Source: Betaproteobacteria bacterium (GTDB taxonomy: Bacteria; Pseudomonadota; Gammaproteobacteria; Burkholderiales; JAEUOS01). From it: a stretch of DNA of 58,892 bases. A model generated the notes under the pieces. It worked only from the letters and a program-made list of their open reading frames with translations, was not told where the DNA came from and did no database searches. How positions within the stretch are numbered: position 1 is the first letter of the stretch; every line of letters begins with the position of its first letter. The stretch lies in contig JAQGMJ010000051.1 in NCBI GenBank assembly GCA_028292405.1, positions 1-58,892 on the forward strand, read 5' to 3'. Shown piece after piece: positions 8,847 through 18,425 of the stretch. Position numbers and translations under genes: made by a program.

Positions 8847-9371
8847 ATGGCAAAAATGCAAAAAGTGCAGGCTGGCGCCGAGGGTCGTGACGACGGCATG
8901 CGCGAAAAGATGATCGCGGTCAATCGCGTCACCAAGGTGGTCAAGGGCGGCCGGATTCTCGGTTTTGCCGCCCTCACCGTGGTCGGCGACGGCGACGGCC
9001 GCATCGGCATGGGCAAGGGCAAGTCTCGCGAAGTGCCGGTGGCCGTGCAAAAGGCGATGGAAGAAGCGCGCCGCAAGCTGGTCAAGGTGCCGCTGAAGAA
9101 CGGCACCCTGCAACATACCGTAATCGGCAGGCATGGCGCGGCCAAGGTGCTGATGATGCCCGCCTCCGAAGGTACCGGCATCATCGCCGGCGGCCCGATG
9201 CGCGCGGTGTTCGAAGCCGTCGGCGTCACCAACGTGCTGGCCAAGTGCCAGGGTTCGACCAACCCGTACAACGTGGTTCGCGCCACTCTCGACGGGCTGC
9301 TGAAGATGACCACGCCGGCCGAAGTTGCGGCCAAGCGCGGCAAGTCGGTCGAAGAAATCCTCGGCAAATAA
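8847..9371 (+). CDS. rpsE: 30S ribosomal protein S5
   Basis: 174 residues. The N-terminal double-stranded RNA-binding-like domain includes [20 protein letters not shown] and [20 protein letters not shown]; the C-terminal domain has [20 protein letters not shown]5 lies at the mRNA entry channel beside S3 and S4 and influences decoding fidelity, which matters when weighing readthrough of the rpsC amber codon. No unusual substitution was noticed in the loop. Confidence 0.97.
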   Translation: MAKMQKVQAGAEGRDDGMREKMIAVNRVTKVVKGGRILGFAALTVVGDGDGRIGMGKGKSREVPVAVQKAMEEARRKLVKVPLKNGTLQHTVIGRHGAAKVLMMPASEGTGIIAGGPMRAVFEAVGVTNVLAKCQGSTNPYNVVRATLDGLLKMTTPAEVAAKRGKSVEEILGK

Positions 9372-9380
9372 GGAATCGTC

Positions 9381-9563
9381 ATGGCTGAGAAGAAAACTCT
9401 GAAGGTAACGCTGGTCAAGAGCCCGAACGGCACCAGCGAGAAGCACCGTGCCGCTGTCCGCGGCTTGGGGCTGCGTGGTATCAACTCCACGCGCGTGCTT
9501 GAAGACACGCCCGCGGTGCGCGGCATGATCAACCAGGTGTATTACCTGGTCAAGGCTGAATAA
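9381..9563 (+). CDS. rpmD: 50S ribosomal protein L30
   Basis: 60 residues, typical for L30: [17 protein letters not shown], then [20 protein letters not shown] and a short C-terminus. The ATG follows AAGGAA. A 60-bp gap without further features separates it from rplO. Confidence 0.96.
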   Translation: MAEKKTLKVTLVKSPNGTSEKHRAAVRGLGLRGINSTRVLEDTPAVRGMINQVYYLVKAE

Positions 9564-9623
9564 ATCAACGGTTAAAGCGAATCGGCGGCCCGTATCTCAA
9601 GGCGCCGGCTCACGGGGAATCGC

Positions 9624-10103
9624 ATGAAACTGAACACCATCAAACCTGCCGAAGGCGCCAAGCACGCCAAGCGCCGTGTCGCGCGCGGCATGGGCTCGGG
9701 CCTGGGCAAGACCGCCGGCCGTGGCCACAACGGTCAGAAATCCCGCTCGGGCGGCTTTCACAAGGTCGGCTTCGAAGGCGGCCAGATGCCCCTGCAGCGT
9801 CGTCTGCCGAAGCGTGGTTTTTTCTCGCTGACGCGTGAATTCGTCGCCGAGGTGCGTCTGGATGAGATCGAACGTCTTGAAGCCGCCGAGATCACCCTCG
9901 ATGTATTGAAGCTGGCGGGTGTGGTGCCGGTGATGTCAATCCGTGCCAAAGTCATCCTGTCGGGCAAGCTCACCCGCAAGGTCGCTCTGAATGGCGTTCA
10001 CGCCACCAAGGGCGCCAAGGCAGCTATCGAAGCAGCCGGCGGCAGCGTAGCAGACATCGAAGTCCCGCCGAAGGTGCGCAAGCTCCCGGCCAAGACCAAG
10101 TAA
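9624..10103 (+). CDS. rplO: 50S ribosomal protein L15
   Basis: 159 residues. The Gly/Arg/Lys-rich N-terminal region [20 protein letters not shown] followed by [18 protein letters not shown] is diagnostic. L15 threads through 23S rRNA and joins late in assembly. The C-terminus is slightly extended with Lys-rich residues. secY begins 51 bp downstream. Confidence 0.97.
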   Translation: MKLNTIKPAEGAKHAKRRVARGMGSGLGKTAGRGHNGQKSRSGGFHKVGFEGGQMPLQRRLPKRGFFSLTREFVAEVRLDEIERLEAAEITLDVLKLAGVVPVMSIRAKVILSGKLTRKVALNGVHATKGAKAAIEAAGGSVADIEVPPKVRKLPAKTK

Positions 10104-10154
10104 GCTGCACGCAAAGCGCATAGTAAGTACTAACACGGGCAACGGAGCGATATA

Positions 10155-11471
10155 GTGGCAACCGACGCGATGGCGATAGCCAAATCAGGTAAATTCGGCG
10201 ACTTGAAGCGCCGCTTTACCTTTTTGGTGCTGGCGCTGGTCGTCTATCGCATCGGTGCCCACATCCCGGTGCCCGGGATCGATCCCAACGAGCTGGCCAA
10301 GGCCTTCAATCAGAACAAGGAAGGCCTGCTGGGCATGTTCAACATGTTCTCCGGCGGCGCGCTGGCGCGCTTTACCATTTTCGCCCTGGGCATCATGCCC
10401 TACATCTCCTCTTCCATCATCATGCAGCTGATGAGCGTGGTTTACCCGCCCTTCGAAGCGCTGAAAAAGGAAGGCGAAAGCGGTCGCCGCAAGATCACCC
10501 AGTACACGCGTTACGCCACGGTCGGCCTGGCCCTGGTACAGGCGCTGGGCATTTCGGTGGCACTGGAATCGCAGCCTGGCCTAGTGCTTGACCCCGGCCT
10601 GCTGTTCCGTGTAACCACGGTGGTCACCTTGGTCACCGGCACGATGTTCCTGATGTGGCTGGGCGAGCAGATCACCGAGCGCGGCCTGGGCAATGGCATT
10701 TCGATGATCATTTTCGGTGGTATCGCTGCCGGCATCCCGAACGGCATCGGCGGCTTGCTAGAGTTGATGCGCAATGGCGCTATGGGCCCGCTGACCGTGC
10801 TGTTCATTCTGCTCCTGGTGGTGGCGGTGACCTTCGCGGTAGTGTTCGTCGAGCGCGGCCAGCGCCGCATCCTGGTGAACTATGCCAAGCGCCAGGTCGG
10901 CAACCGCATCATGGCCGGCCAGTCGTCGCACTTGCCGCTCAAGCTCAACATGTCGGGCGTGATCCCGCCGATCTTCGCCTCCTCGATCATCCTGTTCCCG
11001 GCGACCCTGACCAGCTGGTTTTCTTCCGGCGACTCGATGCGCTGGCTGAAGGACATCGCCGGCACGCTGACCCCGGGCCAGCCGATCTACGTCATGTTGT
11101 ATGCCGCGGCGATCATCTTTTTCTGCTTTTTCTACACCGCGCTGGTGTTCAACAGCAAGGAAACCGCAGACAACCTGAAAAAGAGCGGCGCCTTCGTTCC
11201 GGGGATTCGTCCGGGCGAGCAGACCGCTAAGTACATCGACAAGATCCTGATGCGCTTGACCCTGAGTGGCGCGATCTACGTCACGCTGGTGTGCCTGCTG
11301 CCCGAATTCCTGATCCTGAAATACAACGTGCCGTTCAATTTTGGCGGTACCTCGCTGCTGATCATCGTTGTGGTGACGATGGACTTCATGGCCCAGGTGC
11401 AGGCCTACATCATGTCTCACCAGTATGAGTCGCTGCTGAAGAAGGCGAATTTCAAGGGCGGGATGTTTTAA
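10155..11471 (+). CDS. secY: Protein translocase subunit SecY
   Basis: 438 residues with ten predicted membrane spans, the pore subunit of the SecYEG channel in the inner membrane. Recognisable pieces are [20 protein letters not shown] at the first span, [34 protein letters not shown], and the cytoplasmic C5 loop [20 protein letters not shown] that contacts SecA and ribosomes. The start is GTG with GGAG upstream. It follows rplO as in other spc operons. The region immediately after its stop holds only a remnant of infA. Confidence 0.98.
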   Translation: MATDAMAIAKSGKFGDLKRRFTFLVLALVVYRIGAHIPVPGIDPNELAKAFNQNKEGLLGMFNMFSGGALARFTIFALGIMPYISSSIIMQLMSVVYPPFEALKKEGESGRRKITQYTRYATVGLALVQALGISVALESQPGLVLDPGLLFRVTTVVTLVTGTMFLMWLGEQITERGLGNGISMIIFGGIAAGIPNGIGGLLELMRNGAMGPLTVLFILLLVVAVTFAVVFVERGQRRILVNYAKRQVGNRIMAGQSSHLPLKLNMSGVIPPIFASSIILFPATLTSWFSSGDSMRWLKDIAGTLTPGQPIYVMLYAAAIIFFCFFYTALVFNSKETADNLKKSGAFVPGIRPGEQTAKYIDKILMRLTLSGAIYVTLVCLLPEFLILKYNVPFNFGGTSLLIIVVVTMDFMAQVQAYIMSHQYESLLKKANFKGGMF

Positions 11472-11516
11472 AAGCCCGGCAGCTGAAAGCAGGGTGGCGG
11501 CGGATTGACGTCGCAT

Positions 11517-11555
11517 GAGTTGACCAGGGTGTGGATCGTTTTCCGCGCCAAGTAA
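11517..11555 (+). pseudogene. infA: Remnant of infA (translation initiation factor IF-1), C-terminal codons only
   Basis: Twelve codons plus TAA read [12 protein letters not shown], matching the IF-1 C-terminus (family pattern DLTRGRIVFRAK before the stop). The reading frame upstream is interrupted by TGA at 11484-11486 and has no IF-1-like N-terminal or OB-fold sequence. In many betaproteobacteria a full infA sits exactly here, between secY and rpmJ. The 116-bp gap is too small for a 72-residue gene. I infer a deletion that left the 3' end behind; IF-1 is essential, so another copy should exist elsewhere. Chance similarity cannot be wholly excluded for so short a match. Confidence 0.65.
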
Positions 11556-11587
11556 CAGATGGAACTGAGAGAAAAGTCGAGGGCATC

Positions 11588-11701
11588 ATGAAAGTACTGG
11601 CTTCGGTGAAACGGATTTGCCGCAATTGCAAAGTGATCAAGCGCAAGGGCGTGGTGCGTGTCATCTGCACCGACCCGCGGCATAAACAGCGTCAAGGCTG
11701 A
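11588..11701 (+). CDS. rpmJ: 50S ribosomal protein L36
   Basis: 37 residues: [19 protein letters not shown] then [13 protein letters not shown]. It is the zinc-ribbon (C+) type, with three Cys and one His placed as in zinc-binding L36. The ATG at 11588 follows GAGGG. It lies between the infA remnant and rpsM, its standard place. Confidence 0.96.
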   Translation: MKVLASVKRICRNCKVIKRKGVVRVICTDPRHKQRQG

Positions 11702-11746
11702 GCCTCAAGCGCGGCTGACTACAGAATATAGTTCGAAGGACACGAC

Positions 11747-12115
11747 ATGGCTCGTATCGCAGGCATTAACATCCCGAATCATCAACACGCGGAAATCGCG
11801 CTGACGTCGATCTACGGCATCGGCCGTGCGCGCGCCCGCGCGATCTGCGGCGCCTCCAGTGTTGCCCCCAACCTGAAGATGAAGGACCTGACCGACGCGC
11901 AAGTGGACAAGCTGCGCGAACAGGTCGGCAAATTCATCGTCGAGGGCGACCTGCGCCGCGAAGTGTCGATGAACATCAAGCGCCTGATGGACCTGGGCTG
12001 CTACCGAGGCATGCGCCACAAGCGCGGCCTGCCGGTGCGCGGCCAGCGCACCCGCACCAACGCGCGCACCCGCAAGGGCCCGCGCAAGGCGCGCAACGCA
12101 ATCGCGGGCAAATAA
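11747..12115 (+). CDS. rpsM: 30S ribosomal protein S13
   Basis: 122 residues. [20 protein letters not shown] at the N-terminus, the helix-turn region [12 protein letters not shown] and the C-terminal [19 protein letters not shown] define S13. It forms inter-subunit bridges and contacts P-site tRNA. It opens the alpha-type group rpsM-rpsK-rpsD-rpoA-rplQ. Confidence 0.97.
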   Translation: MARIAGINIPNHQHAEIALTSIYGIGRARARAICGASSVAPNLKMKDLTDAQVDKLREQVGKFIVEGDLRREVSMNIKRLMDLGCYRGMRHKRGLPVRGQRTRTNARTRKGPRKARNAIAGK

Positions 12116-12172
12116 GTCGGCCGACCGTTAATCAATACGCCGACCAGTCCATCGCTCAAGTAGGAAACAGAT

Positions 12173-12583
12173 ATGGCTACCAACAAGCAGCAACAGAACA
12201 CCGCCGCAACCCGGGTGCGCAAGAAGGTGAAGAAGAACGTGGCCGAGGGCATTGCCCACATCCACGCCTCGTTCAACAACACCATCATCACCATCACCGA
12301 CCGTCAGGGCAATGCCCTGTCGTGGGCAACCTCCGGTGGTCAGGGTTTCAAGGGCTCGCGCAAGTCCACCCCGTTCGCCGCCCAGGTGGCCGCGGAAGTG
12401 GCGGGCAAGGTCGCGGTCGAATGCGGCGTAAAGAACCTCGAAGTGCGCATCAAGGGACCCGGCCCCGGCCGTGAATCCTCGGTGCGCGCCTTGAATGCGC
12501 TGGGGATGAAAATCACCAGCATCACCGACGTGACGCCGGTACCGCACAACGGGTGCCGGCCTCCCAAACGCCGCCGCATCTAG
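12173..12583 (+). CDS. rpsK: 30S ribosomal protein S11
   Basis: 136 residues with a Lys-rich N-terminal tail of about 20 residues, then [20 protein letters not shown] and [20 protein letters not shown]; the end is [14 protein letters not shown]11 lies at the platform near the mRNA exit. It ends in TAG, one of several genes here showing that TAG is a normal stop. Two stem-loops follow before rpsD. Confidence 0.97.
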   Translation: MATNKQQQNTAATRVRKKVKKNVAEGIAHIHASFNNTIITITDRQGNALSWATSGGQGFKGSRKSTPFAAQVAAEVAGKVAVECGVKNLEVRIKGPGPGRESSVRALNALGMKITSITDVTPVPHNGCRPPKRRRI

Positions 12584-12587
12584 ATAT

Positions 12588-12607
12588 CGCTAACCTTACG
12601 GTTAGCG
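12588..12607 (+). promoter_or_regulatory. Stem-loop 1 in the rpsK-rpsD gap
   Basis: CGCTAACC (12588-12595) and GGTTAGCG (12600-12607) form a perfect 8-bp stem with a TTAC loop just after the rpsK stop. The apex CCTTACGG is repeated in the next hairpin. S4 represses its operon from an RNA site in some bacteria, so an S4 target is possible, but this is inference. Confidence 0.5.
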
Positions 12608-12617
12608 TGGATGCGGT

Positions 12618-12657
12618 AAAAGGGGGCGCCTTACGGCTTGCCCCTTTTGCGGTTTTT
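12618..12657 (+). promoter_or_regulatory. Stem-loop 2 in the rpsK-rpsD gap (attenuator- or terminator-like)
   Basis: AAAAGGGGGC (12618-12627) pairs with GCCCCTTTT (12640-12648) with a bulge, enclosing GCC-TTAC-GGC; GCGG and a T5 run (12653-12657) follow. It resembles a weak intrinsic terminator or attenuator ahead of rpsD and shares the apex CCTTACGG with stem-loop 1. Confidence 0.5.
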
Positions 12658-12700
12658 GGCGTCGAAGAACCCGGTTGTGATTGATAGGGAATAGTTGAAC

Positions 12701-13324
12701 ATGGCTCGTTATACCGGCCCCAAGTGCAAGCTCTCGCGCCGCGAGGGTACTGATCTTTTTCTGAAAAGCGCGCGCAAGGCGTACGCCGACAAATGCCGTT
12801 CCGAGGTCGCCCCCGGCCAGCACGGTGCCAAGTCCGGCCAGCGCCTGTCCGATTACGGCAAGCAACTGCGTGAAAAGCAGAAGGTGCGCCGCACCTACGG
12901 CATCATGGAACGCCAGTTCCGCAAGTATTACGCCGAAGCGGTTCGCCGCAAGGGCAATACCGGCGAGAACCTGCTGCATATCCTGGAAACCCGTTTCGAC
13001 AACGTCGTCTATCGCATGGGTTTCGGTTCGACCCGCGCGGAAGCGCGCCAGCTGGTCGGCCACAAGTCGATGGCGGTCAACGGCGTTACCGTGAACATCC
13101 CGTCGATGCTGATCAAGGTCGGCGATGTGATCACCGTGCGCGACAAGTCCAAGGGCCAGTTGCGTATCAAAGACGCGCTGTCGCTCGCCGGCCAGACCGG
13201 CTTCCCCGCGTGGGTTGAAGTCGATGCCGACAAGATGACCGGCACCTTCAAGGCCCTGCCGGACCGCGGCGAGATCGCCCAGGACATCAACGAATCCCTG
13301 GTCGTCGAACTGTATTCGCGTTAA
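12701..13324 (+). CDS. rpsD: 30S ribosomal protein S4
   Basis: 207 residues starting [20 protein letters not shown]. An in-frame TTG six bases upstream (12695) is a poorer start because ATG at 12701 gives the family N-terminus. [20 protein letters not shown] and the S4 RNA-binding domain [20 protein letters not shown] are conserved. S4 nucleates 30S body assembly and affects accuracy (ram mutations). The region ahead of it carries two hairpins, a sensible place for autoregulation. Confidence 0.97.
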   Translation: MARYTGPKCKLSRREGTDLFLKSARKAYADKCRSEVAPGQHGAKSGQRLSDYGKQLREKQKVRRTYGIMERQFRKYYAEAVRRKGNTGENLLHILETRFDNVVYRMGFGSTRAEARQLVGHKSMAVNGVTVNIPSMLIKVGDVITVRDKSKGQLRIKDALSLAGQTGFPAWVEVDADKMTGTFKALPDRGEIAQDINESLVVELYSR

Positions 13325-13372
13325 GCGGCGTTGTAGTACGCCACACCGGCAAAATTTTTTCGGAAGGATCAC

Positions 13373-14353
13373 ATGGCTAATACGGGTTTTCTGAAGCCGA
13401 AGATCGTCAACGTGGAAGCGGTCGGACCGTCCCACGCCAAGGTCACGATGGAGCCCTTCGAGCGCGGCTACGGCCACACGCTCGGCAATGCGCTGCGTCG
13501 CGTGCTGCTCTCTTCGATGACCGGCTATGCGCCGACCGAAGTGACCATCGCGGGCGTCGTGCATGAGTATTCGACCATCGAAGGCGTGCAGGAAGACGTC
13601 GTCGACATTCTGCTCAACCTCAAGGGTGTTGTGCTCAAGCTGCACAACCGCGACGAGGCGCTGCTGACGCTCAAGAAGTCGGGCCTCGGCGCCGTCACCG
13701 CGCGCGACATCGAAGTTTCCCACGATGTCGAGATCGTCAATCCGGATCACGTCATCGCACACCTCGCCGCCAACGGCAAGGTCGACATGCAGATCAAGGT
13801 GGAAAAGGGCCGCGGCTACGTCCCCGGCAACGTGCGCATCGTCGGCGACGAAGAATCCAAGGCGATCGGCAAGATCGTGCTGGACGCCTCCTACAGCCCG
13901 GTGCGCCGCGTTTCCTACGCGGTTGAATCGGCGCGCGTCGAGCAGCGTACCGACCTCGACCGCCTGGTGGTCGACATCGAAACCAATGGCGTGATCGAGC
14001 CGGAAGACGCGGTGCGTCAAGCCGCGCGCATCCTGGTCGACCAGTTGTCGGTATTCGCCGCGCTCGAAGGCACCGCGATCTCGGCCGACGTGCCGAAGTC
14101 GCCGACCGTCGACCCGATCCTGCTGCGCCCGGTCGACGACCTGGAGCTGACGGTGCGTTCGGCCAACTGCCTGAAGGCTGAAAACATCTATTACATCGGT
14201 GATCTGATCCAGCGCACGGAAAACGAGCTGCTGAAGACGCCGAACCTGGGCCGCAAGTCGCTCAACGAGATCAAGGAAGTGCTCGCCTCGCGCGGCCTGA
14301 CCTTGGGAATGAAACTAGAAAACTGGCCGCCGGCCGGTCTCGAAAAAGTATAA
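13373..14353 (+). CDS. rpoA: DNA-directed RNA polymerase subunit alpha
   Basis: 326 residues. The N-terminal dimerisation domain includes [20 protein letters not shown] and [20 protein letters not shown]. The C-terminal domain after the linker has [20 protein letters not shown] and [20 protein letters not shown], which binds UP elements and activators. It lies between rpsD and rplQ in the standard alpha operon. The ATG follows GGAAGGATC. Confidence 0.98.
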   Translation: MANTGFLKPKIVNVEAVGPSHAKVTMEPFERGYGHTLGNALRRVLLSSMTGYAPTEVTIAGVVHEYSTIEGVQEDVVDILLNLKGVVLKLHNRDEALLTLKKSGLGAVTARDIEVSHDVEIVNPDHVIAHLAANGKVDMQIKVEKGRGYVPGNVRIVGDEESKAIGKIVLDASYSPVRRVSYAVESARVEQRTDLDRLVVDIETNGVIEPEDAVRQAARILVDQLSVFAALEGTAISADVPKSPTVDPILLRPVDDLELTVRSANCLKAENIYYIGDLIQRTENELLKTPNLGRKSLNEIKEVLASRGLTLGMKLENWPPAGLEKV

Positions 14354-14363
14354 GGGTGTCATC

Positions 14364-14759
14364 ATGCGTCACGGACACGGACTACGTAAACTCAACCGCA
14401 CCTCGGCTCACCGCCTGGCGATGCTGCGCAACATGACGGTTTCCCTGCTCAAGCACGAGGTCATCAAGACCACGCTGCCGAAGGCAAAGGAACTGCGCAT
14501 GGTGGCGGAACCCATCATCACCTTGGGCAAGAACCCGTCGCTTGCCAACAAGCGCCTGGCTTTCTCCCGCCTGCGCGACCGCGACATGGTCGTCAAGCTG
14601 TTCGCCGAAATCGGCCCGCGCTACGCGGCCCGCAACGGCGGCTACTTGCGCATCCTGAAGTACGGCTTCCGCAAGGGCGACAACGCCCCGATGGCGCTGA
14701 TCGAACTGATGGACCGCCCTGACGGCGACGCGCCGACAGCGGAAACCACCGGCTCGTAA
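14364..14759 (+). CDS. rplQ: 50S ribosomal protein L17
   Basis: 131 residues starting [20 protein letters not shown], the invariant L17 start, with [20 protein letters not shown]. The tail is a short acidic and Thr-rich extension. L17 lies at the base of the large subunit near the tunnel exit. It is the last gene of the ribosomal supercluster and is followed by a strong terminator. Confidence 0.97.
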   Translation: MRHGHGLRKLNRTSAHRLAMLRNMTVSLLKHEVIKTTLPKAKELRMVAEPIITLGKNPSLANKRLAFSRLRDRDMVVKLFAEIGPRYAARNGGYLRILKYGFRKGDNAPMALIELMDRPDGDAPTAETTGS

Positions 14760-14774
14760 AGCGGGGGTTGTGCA

Positions 14775-14800
14775 AAAAAGCCGGGCCTGCCCGGCTTTTT
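14775..14800 (+). terminator. Intrinsic terminator after rplQ
   Basis: AAAAAGCCGGGC and GCCCGGCTTTTT form a perfect 12-bp stem with a 2-base loop, ending in T5. It begins 15 bp after the rplQ stop and closes the alpha operon. The A-run also allows function in the opposite direction. Confidence 0.88.
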
Positions 14801-14912
14801 GCTTTGTATCCCGGCCAGCGGCCGCCCTCGCGAGTTGCCTGCCGAGTTGCCTACCCTACAGGCGCTACGGCTGCTGACAAAATGCGCTGCCTCATGCGGT
14901 TTAATTGAACCT

Positions 14913-15881
14913 ATGAATGCACCGAACGAAACCCTTATTTCCGCCGCGCCAGCCCAGGCCGCGCCCGCGCTGGAAGTGCGCGACCTCGCCAAGGCCTACG
15001 GTGAGACCCGCGTGGTCGACGGCCTCTCCTTCGCCATTCCGCGCGGCACCTGCTTCGGCCTGCTCGGACCGAACGGCGCCGGCAAGACCACCACCCTGCG
15101 CATGTGCTTAGGGCTGGTCGAACCCGGCAGCGGCAGCATCAACCTGCTTGGCCACCCCGTACCGCTGGATGCCCGCACTGCCCGCGTACGCGTCGGCGTG
15201 GTGCCGCAGCAGGACAACATCGACCCTGACTTCACCGTCGAAGAAAACCTGCTGGTCTACGCCCGCTACTTCGGCATGACCAGCAAGCAGGCGCGCGAAC
15301 GCGTGCCCTATCTGCTGGATTTCGCCAACCTCGAAACCAAGCGCGACGCCCGCATCCAGACCCTCTCCGGCGGCATGAAGCGGCGCCTCACCCTGGCGCG
15401 AGCCCTGGTCAACGACCCCGACCTGGTGTTCCTCGACGAGCCTACCACCGGCCTCGACCCGCAGGCCCGCCACCTGATCTGGGAACGCCTGCGCCGCCTG
15501 ATGGCCGCCGGCAAGACCCTGCTGCTCACCACCCACTTCATGGACGAAGCCGAGCGCCTGTGCGACCAGCTCGCCATCATCGACCACGGCCGCAAGATCG
15601 CCGAAGGCAGCCCGCGCGAACTGGTCGCCGCCCACATCGAGCCCGAGGTGGTCGAAGTCTATGGCGACGGTGCAGGCGCCTGGATGCAGGGTCTGGGCGA
15701 GCGTGCCCACCAACTCGCCAGCCGCATCGAGCAAAGCGGCGAGACCGTGTTCTGCTACACCCGCGAACCTGCGCTGGTCCTCGAAGACCTCGGCCATCAC
15801 CGCGACCTGCGCTACATGCGTCGCCCGGCCAATCTCGAGGACGTCTTCATCAAATTCACCGGCCGCGAGCTGCGGGACTAA
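14913..15881 (+). CDS. NodI-like ABC transporter ATP-binding protein
   Basis: 322 residues from ATG at 14913. An ABC ATPase with Walker [10 protein letters not shown], signature [15 protein letters not shown], Walker [15 protein letters not shown] and H-loop [10 protein letters not shown]. The C-terminal part has the accessory domain of the drug-resistance/NodI subfamily and ends [14 protein letters not shown]. It pairs with the permease 11 bp downstream. No nod genes are nearby; in betaproteobacteria this family is a general DRA-type exporter from which rhizobial NodIJ are thought to derive. Substrate unknown. Confidence 0.9.
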   Translation: MNAPNETLISAAPAQAAPALEVRDLAKAYGETRVVDGLSFAIPRGTCFGLLGPNGAGKTTTLRMCLGLVEPGSGSINLLGHPVPLDARTARVRVGVVPQQDNIDPDFTVEENLLVYARYFGMTSKQARERVPYLLDFANLETKRDARIQTLSGGMKRRLTLARALVNDPDLVFLDEPTTGLDPQARHLIWERLRRLMAAGKTLLLTTHFMDEAERLCDQLAIIDHGRKIAEGSPRELVAAHIEPEVVEVYGDGAGAWMQGLGERAHQLASRIEQSGETVFCYTREPALVLEDLGHHRDLRYMRRPANLEDVFIKFTGRELRD

Positions 15882-15892
15882 AGGAGGACATC

Positions 15893-16675
15893 ATGCACTA
15901 CGACTTCTCCTTCCCTGCCTTCTCGCCGCGCTTCATCCCGGTTTGGCGGCGCAATTTCCTGGTCTGGAAAAAGCTCGCCGGCTCCTCCATCCTCGGCAAC
16001 ATCGCCGACCCGATGATCTCGCTGATGGCCTTCGGCTACGGCCTGGGCAGCCTGTTGCCATCGGTGGACGGCGTGCCCTACATCCAGTTCCTCGCCGCCG
16101 GCACCGTCTGCATGTCCACCATGAACGCCGCCACCTTCGAGGCGCTCTACTCGGCGTTCTCGCGCATGCACGTGCAGCGCACCTGGGACGGCATCATGAA
16201 CGCCCCCGTAGCGCTGGAAGACGTGGTGCTGGGCGAGCTCACCTGGGCCGCCTCGAAAAGCTTTCTCTCGGGCTTGGCCATCATGATCGTCGTGTGGATC
16301 ATGGGCCTGGCCGGCGGCCCGCGATCGGTACTGGTGCTGGGCGTGGTGGTGCTGATCGGCCTGGCCTTCTCCGCCATCGGCCTGGTGGTCAACGCCCTGG
16401 CGCGCGCCTACGACACCTTCACCTACTATTTCACCTTGGTGGTCACGCCGATGGCCTTCGTCTCCGGCGTGTTCTTCCCGGTCACGCAGCTGCCCTGGTG
16501 GCTGCACGCCATCTCGCAGGCGCTGCCGCTGTCGCATGCGGTGGCCCTGGCCCGCCCCCTGATGTTCGGCCAATGGCCGGAGCAGCCCTTGCTGCACGTC
16601 GCCGTGCTGCTGTTCTACACGGTGGTCGCCGCTTACATCGCCATCGTATTGACGCGCCGGCGCCTGCTCTCATAA
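15893..16675 (+). CDS. NodJ-like ABC-2 type permease
   Basis: 260 residues from ATG at 15893, after an AAGGAGGA site. About six membrane spans, with ABC-2 features such as FEALYSAFSRMHVQRTWDGI and SGVFFPVTQLPWWLHAISQA. It is the membrane partner of the preceding ATPase. No terminator or promoter separates the pair. The exported substrate cannot be read from sequence. Confidence 0.9.
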   Translation: MHYDFSFPAFSPRFIPVWRRNFLVWKKLAGSSILGNIADPMISLMAFGYGLGSLLPSVDGVPYIQFLAAGTVCMSTMNAATFEALYSAFSRMHVQRTWDGIMNAPVALEDVVLGELTWAASKSFLSGLAIMIVVWIMGLAGGPRSVLVLGVVVLIGLAFSAIGLVVNALARAYDTFTYYFTLVVTPMAFVSGVFFPVTQLPWWLHAISQALPLSHAVALARPLMFGQWPEQPLLHVAVLLFYTVVAAYIAIVLTRRRLLS

Positions 16676-16768
16676 GGCAGTCGATCCGCCATGCAAGATT
16701 GCCCCGCGCGCCCTTAAGCGGCTACACTTTGCCTGCACCCATCGCCCATCGATTCTGGAGATAACACC

Positions 16769-17485
16769 ATGAGTGACGCGCTCGCCACCACCATCGAAGA
16801 CCTGGTCGCCGCCAACCGCATCCTCGCCGAGCAGGGCGTGGTCGACGGCTACGGCCACGTCAGCGCCCGCGTGCCGGGCAAGACCGACCGCTACCTGCTG
16901 TCGCGCTCGCTGGCCCCCGCCTCGGTGACGGGCGAAGACATCATGGAATTCGACCTCGACAGCAGCCCGGTCGACCAGCGCGGCCGGCAGATGTACCTGG
17001 AGCGCTTCATCCACGGCGAGATCTACCGCAAGCGCCCCGACGTGCAAGCCGTCGTGCACCATCACTCGCCTTCGGTGATTCCCTTCGGCATCGCCGGCGT
17101 GCCGCTGCAGGCCGTCTATCACATGAGCGGCTTTGTCGCCGGCGGCATCCCGGTCTACGAAATTCGCGACAAGGACGGCCCCGCCACCGACATGCTGATC
17201 CGCACCGGCCCCCTGGGCCGCTCGCTGGCCGACGTGCTCGGCGTCAAGCCCGCCGCCCTGATGCGCGGCCACGGCGCCGTGGTGGTCGCCCCCAGCGTCT
17301 CGCTGGTGGTGGCGCGCTGCGTCTATCTCGAAATGAATGCCCGCCTGCAAATGCAGGCGATGCAGATTGCCGGTCCCGGCGCCAAGGTCAACTACCTCAC
17401 GCCGGAAGAAGGCGTGGCCGCGGTCGATAGCAACGACTTCCTGCGCGCCTGGGATCTCTGGCGCAAGAAGGCGCTGGGCCAGTAA
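16769..17485 (+). CDS. Class II aldolase/adducin family protein
   Basis: 238 residues. The fold is recognised by the N-terminal NRILAEQGVVDGYGHVSARV, the metal-binding histidines in VQAVVHHHSPSVIPFGI and RGHGAVVVAPSVSLVV. Relatives cleave or decarboxylate phosphorylated sugars and similar aldols using a divalent metal, and some are decarboxylases. The ATG follows TGGAGAT. It stands alone between the exporter and fxsA, so the substrate is not inferable from context. Confidence 0.88.
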   Translation: MSDALATTIEDLVAANRILAEQGVVDGYGHVSARVPGKTDRYLLSRSLAPASVTGEDIMEFDLDSSPVDQRGRQMYLERFIHGEIYRKRPDVQAVVHHHSPSVIPFGIAGVPLQAVYHMSGFVAGGIPVYEIRDKDGPATDMLIRTGPLGRSLADVLGVKPAALMRGHGAVVVAPSVSLVVARCVYLEMNARLQMQAMQIAGPGAKVNYLTPEEGVAAVDSNDFLRAWDLWRKKALGQ

Positions 17486-17518
17486 ATCTATCGTAGGGCT
17501 GCAATAAGGCCGCGCGCC

Positions 17519-17965
17519 TCAGGCGCGTGGCGGGCTGCCGTCTTCGATTGAAGAGCGCACCTCGCGCACTTCATGAAATTCGGCCTCGATCACATCGTCG
17601 TTCGCCGCCTTCGGCCCGCTGGCCGCCGCCATGCCGCCGACCAGCCGCGCCGGCAGCAGCAACACCACCAGCGCCACCACATCGCTCAACACGCCGGGAA
17701 ACAGCAGCAACGCGCCCGCGAAGAATGCACGCGCGCTGGCCAGCAGGCGCCACGGCGAAGCCCCGGCCACCTGCCCGCGACCCGCCTGCAGCGTCGCCAG
17801 GATCGCCCGCAGGCCCGACTTGGCGCGACCGATCAGCAACAGGCCGCCCGCCGCCGTCCCTAGCAGCCAGAGCAGAAAAGGCGTACCGTAGTGGCCGAGC
17901 AAAAAGGCCGTCAGCAGCAGGTCGGCCAGCGGCAGCAGCAACAACATCCAGAGTATGCGTAGCAC
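17519..17965 (-). CDS. fxsA: FxsA family membrane protein
   Basis: 148 residues: three hydrophobic spans (positions about 1-45 and 75-110) and a polar C-terminus, in the FxsA pattern ending with a short acidic tail (KAANDDVIEAEFHEVRE). E. coli FxsA alleviates phage T7 exclusion by F plasmid; the general role is not known. It is convergent with the aldolase and divergent from cutA. Its stop overlaps a small GC-rich hairpin (17513-17527) that may end both transcripts. Confidence 0.85.
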   Translation of the reverse strand: MLRILWMLLLLPLADLLLTAFLLGHYGTPFLLWLLGTAAGGLLLIGRAKSGLRAILATLQAGRGQVAGASPWRLLASARAFFAGALLLFPGVLSDVVALVVLLLPARLVGGMAAASGPKAANDDVIEAEFHEVREVRSSIEDGSPPRA

Positions 17966-18011
17966 GCGTGGGTGTACCTACAGGTGGGCAAAAAAGGGGA
18001 GACAAGCAGAA

Positions 18012-18335
18012 ATGAGCGACGTCCTGGTGGTCATGACCAATACGCCCGATATAGACGTCGCAAGGAAGATTGCGGACGATTTGCTGGAAAAAAAGCTCGC
18101 CGCCTGTGTAAACATTGTAAGCGGATGTGAATCCCACTTCATGTGGAAGGGCAAGCGCGAGCGCGCCACCGAATTCCACGTGCAGATCAAGACCACCGTC
18201 AGCCGCTACAACCAGATCGAAGCGTCCATCCGCGCCCTGCATCCGTATAAAGTGCCGGAGATCATCGCCTTTCCGGTCAGCCGCGGCTCGCACGACTACC
18301 TTTCCTGGGTGGCAGAGGAAACCTGGAAACTCTGA
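18012..18335 (+). CDS. cutA: Divalent cation tolerance protein CutA
   Basis: 107 residues from ATG at 18012, with GGGGAGA upstream. It matches CutA1: KLAACVNIVSGCESHFMWKG and the C-terminal YLSWVAEETWKL. CutA is a small trimer resembling PII proteins, linked to copper tolerance. In other proteobacteria it commonly sits directly upstream of dsbD, which is the case here with the DsbD-like gene. Confidence 0.94.
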   Translation: MSDVLVVMTNTPDIDVARKIADDLLEKKLAACVNIVSGCESHFMWKGKRERATEFHVQIKTTVSRYNQIEASIRALHPYKVPEIIAFPVSRGSHDYLSWVAEETWKL

Positions 18336-18425
18336 GGGCCTGTTTTATCCCTGTAACGGCCGGCGATGCAAAATACCCCCGGCCCTGTTGTTCTTCGCAC
18401 CCGCTACGAGCTTCACTTAGACGTC

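Noticed and set aside
17513..17527. Terminator between the aldolase and fxsA
   Set aside because: The CGCGCC-TCA-GGCGCG hairpin is short, overlaps the fxsA stop and lacks a T run; it is mentioned with fxsA but not called separately.
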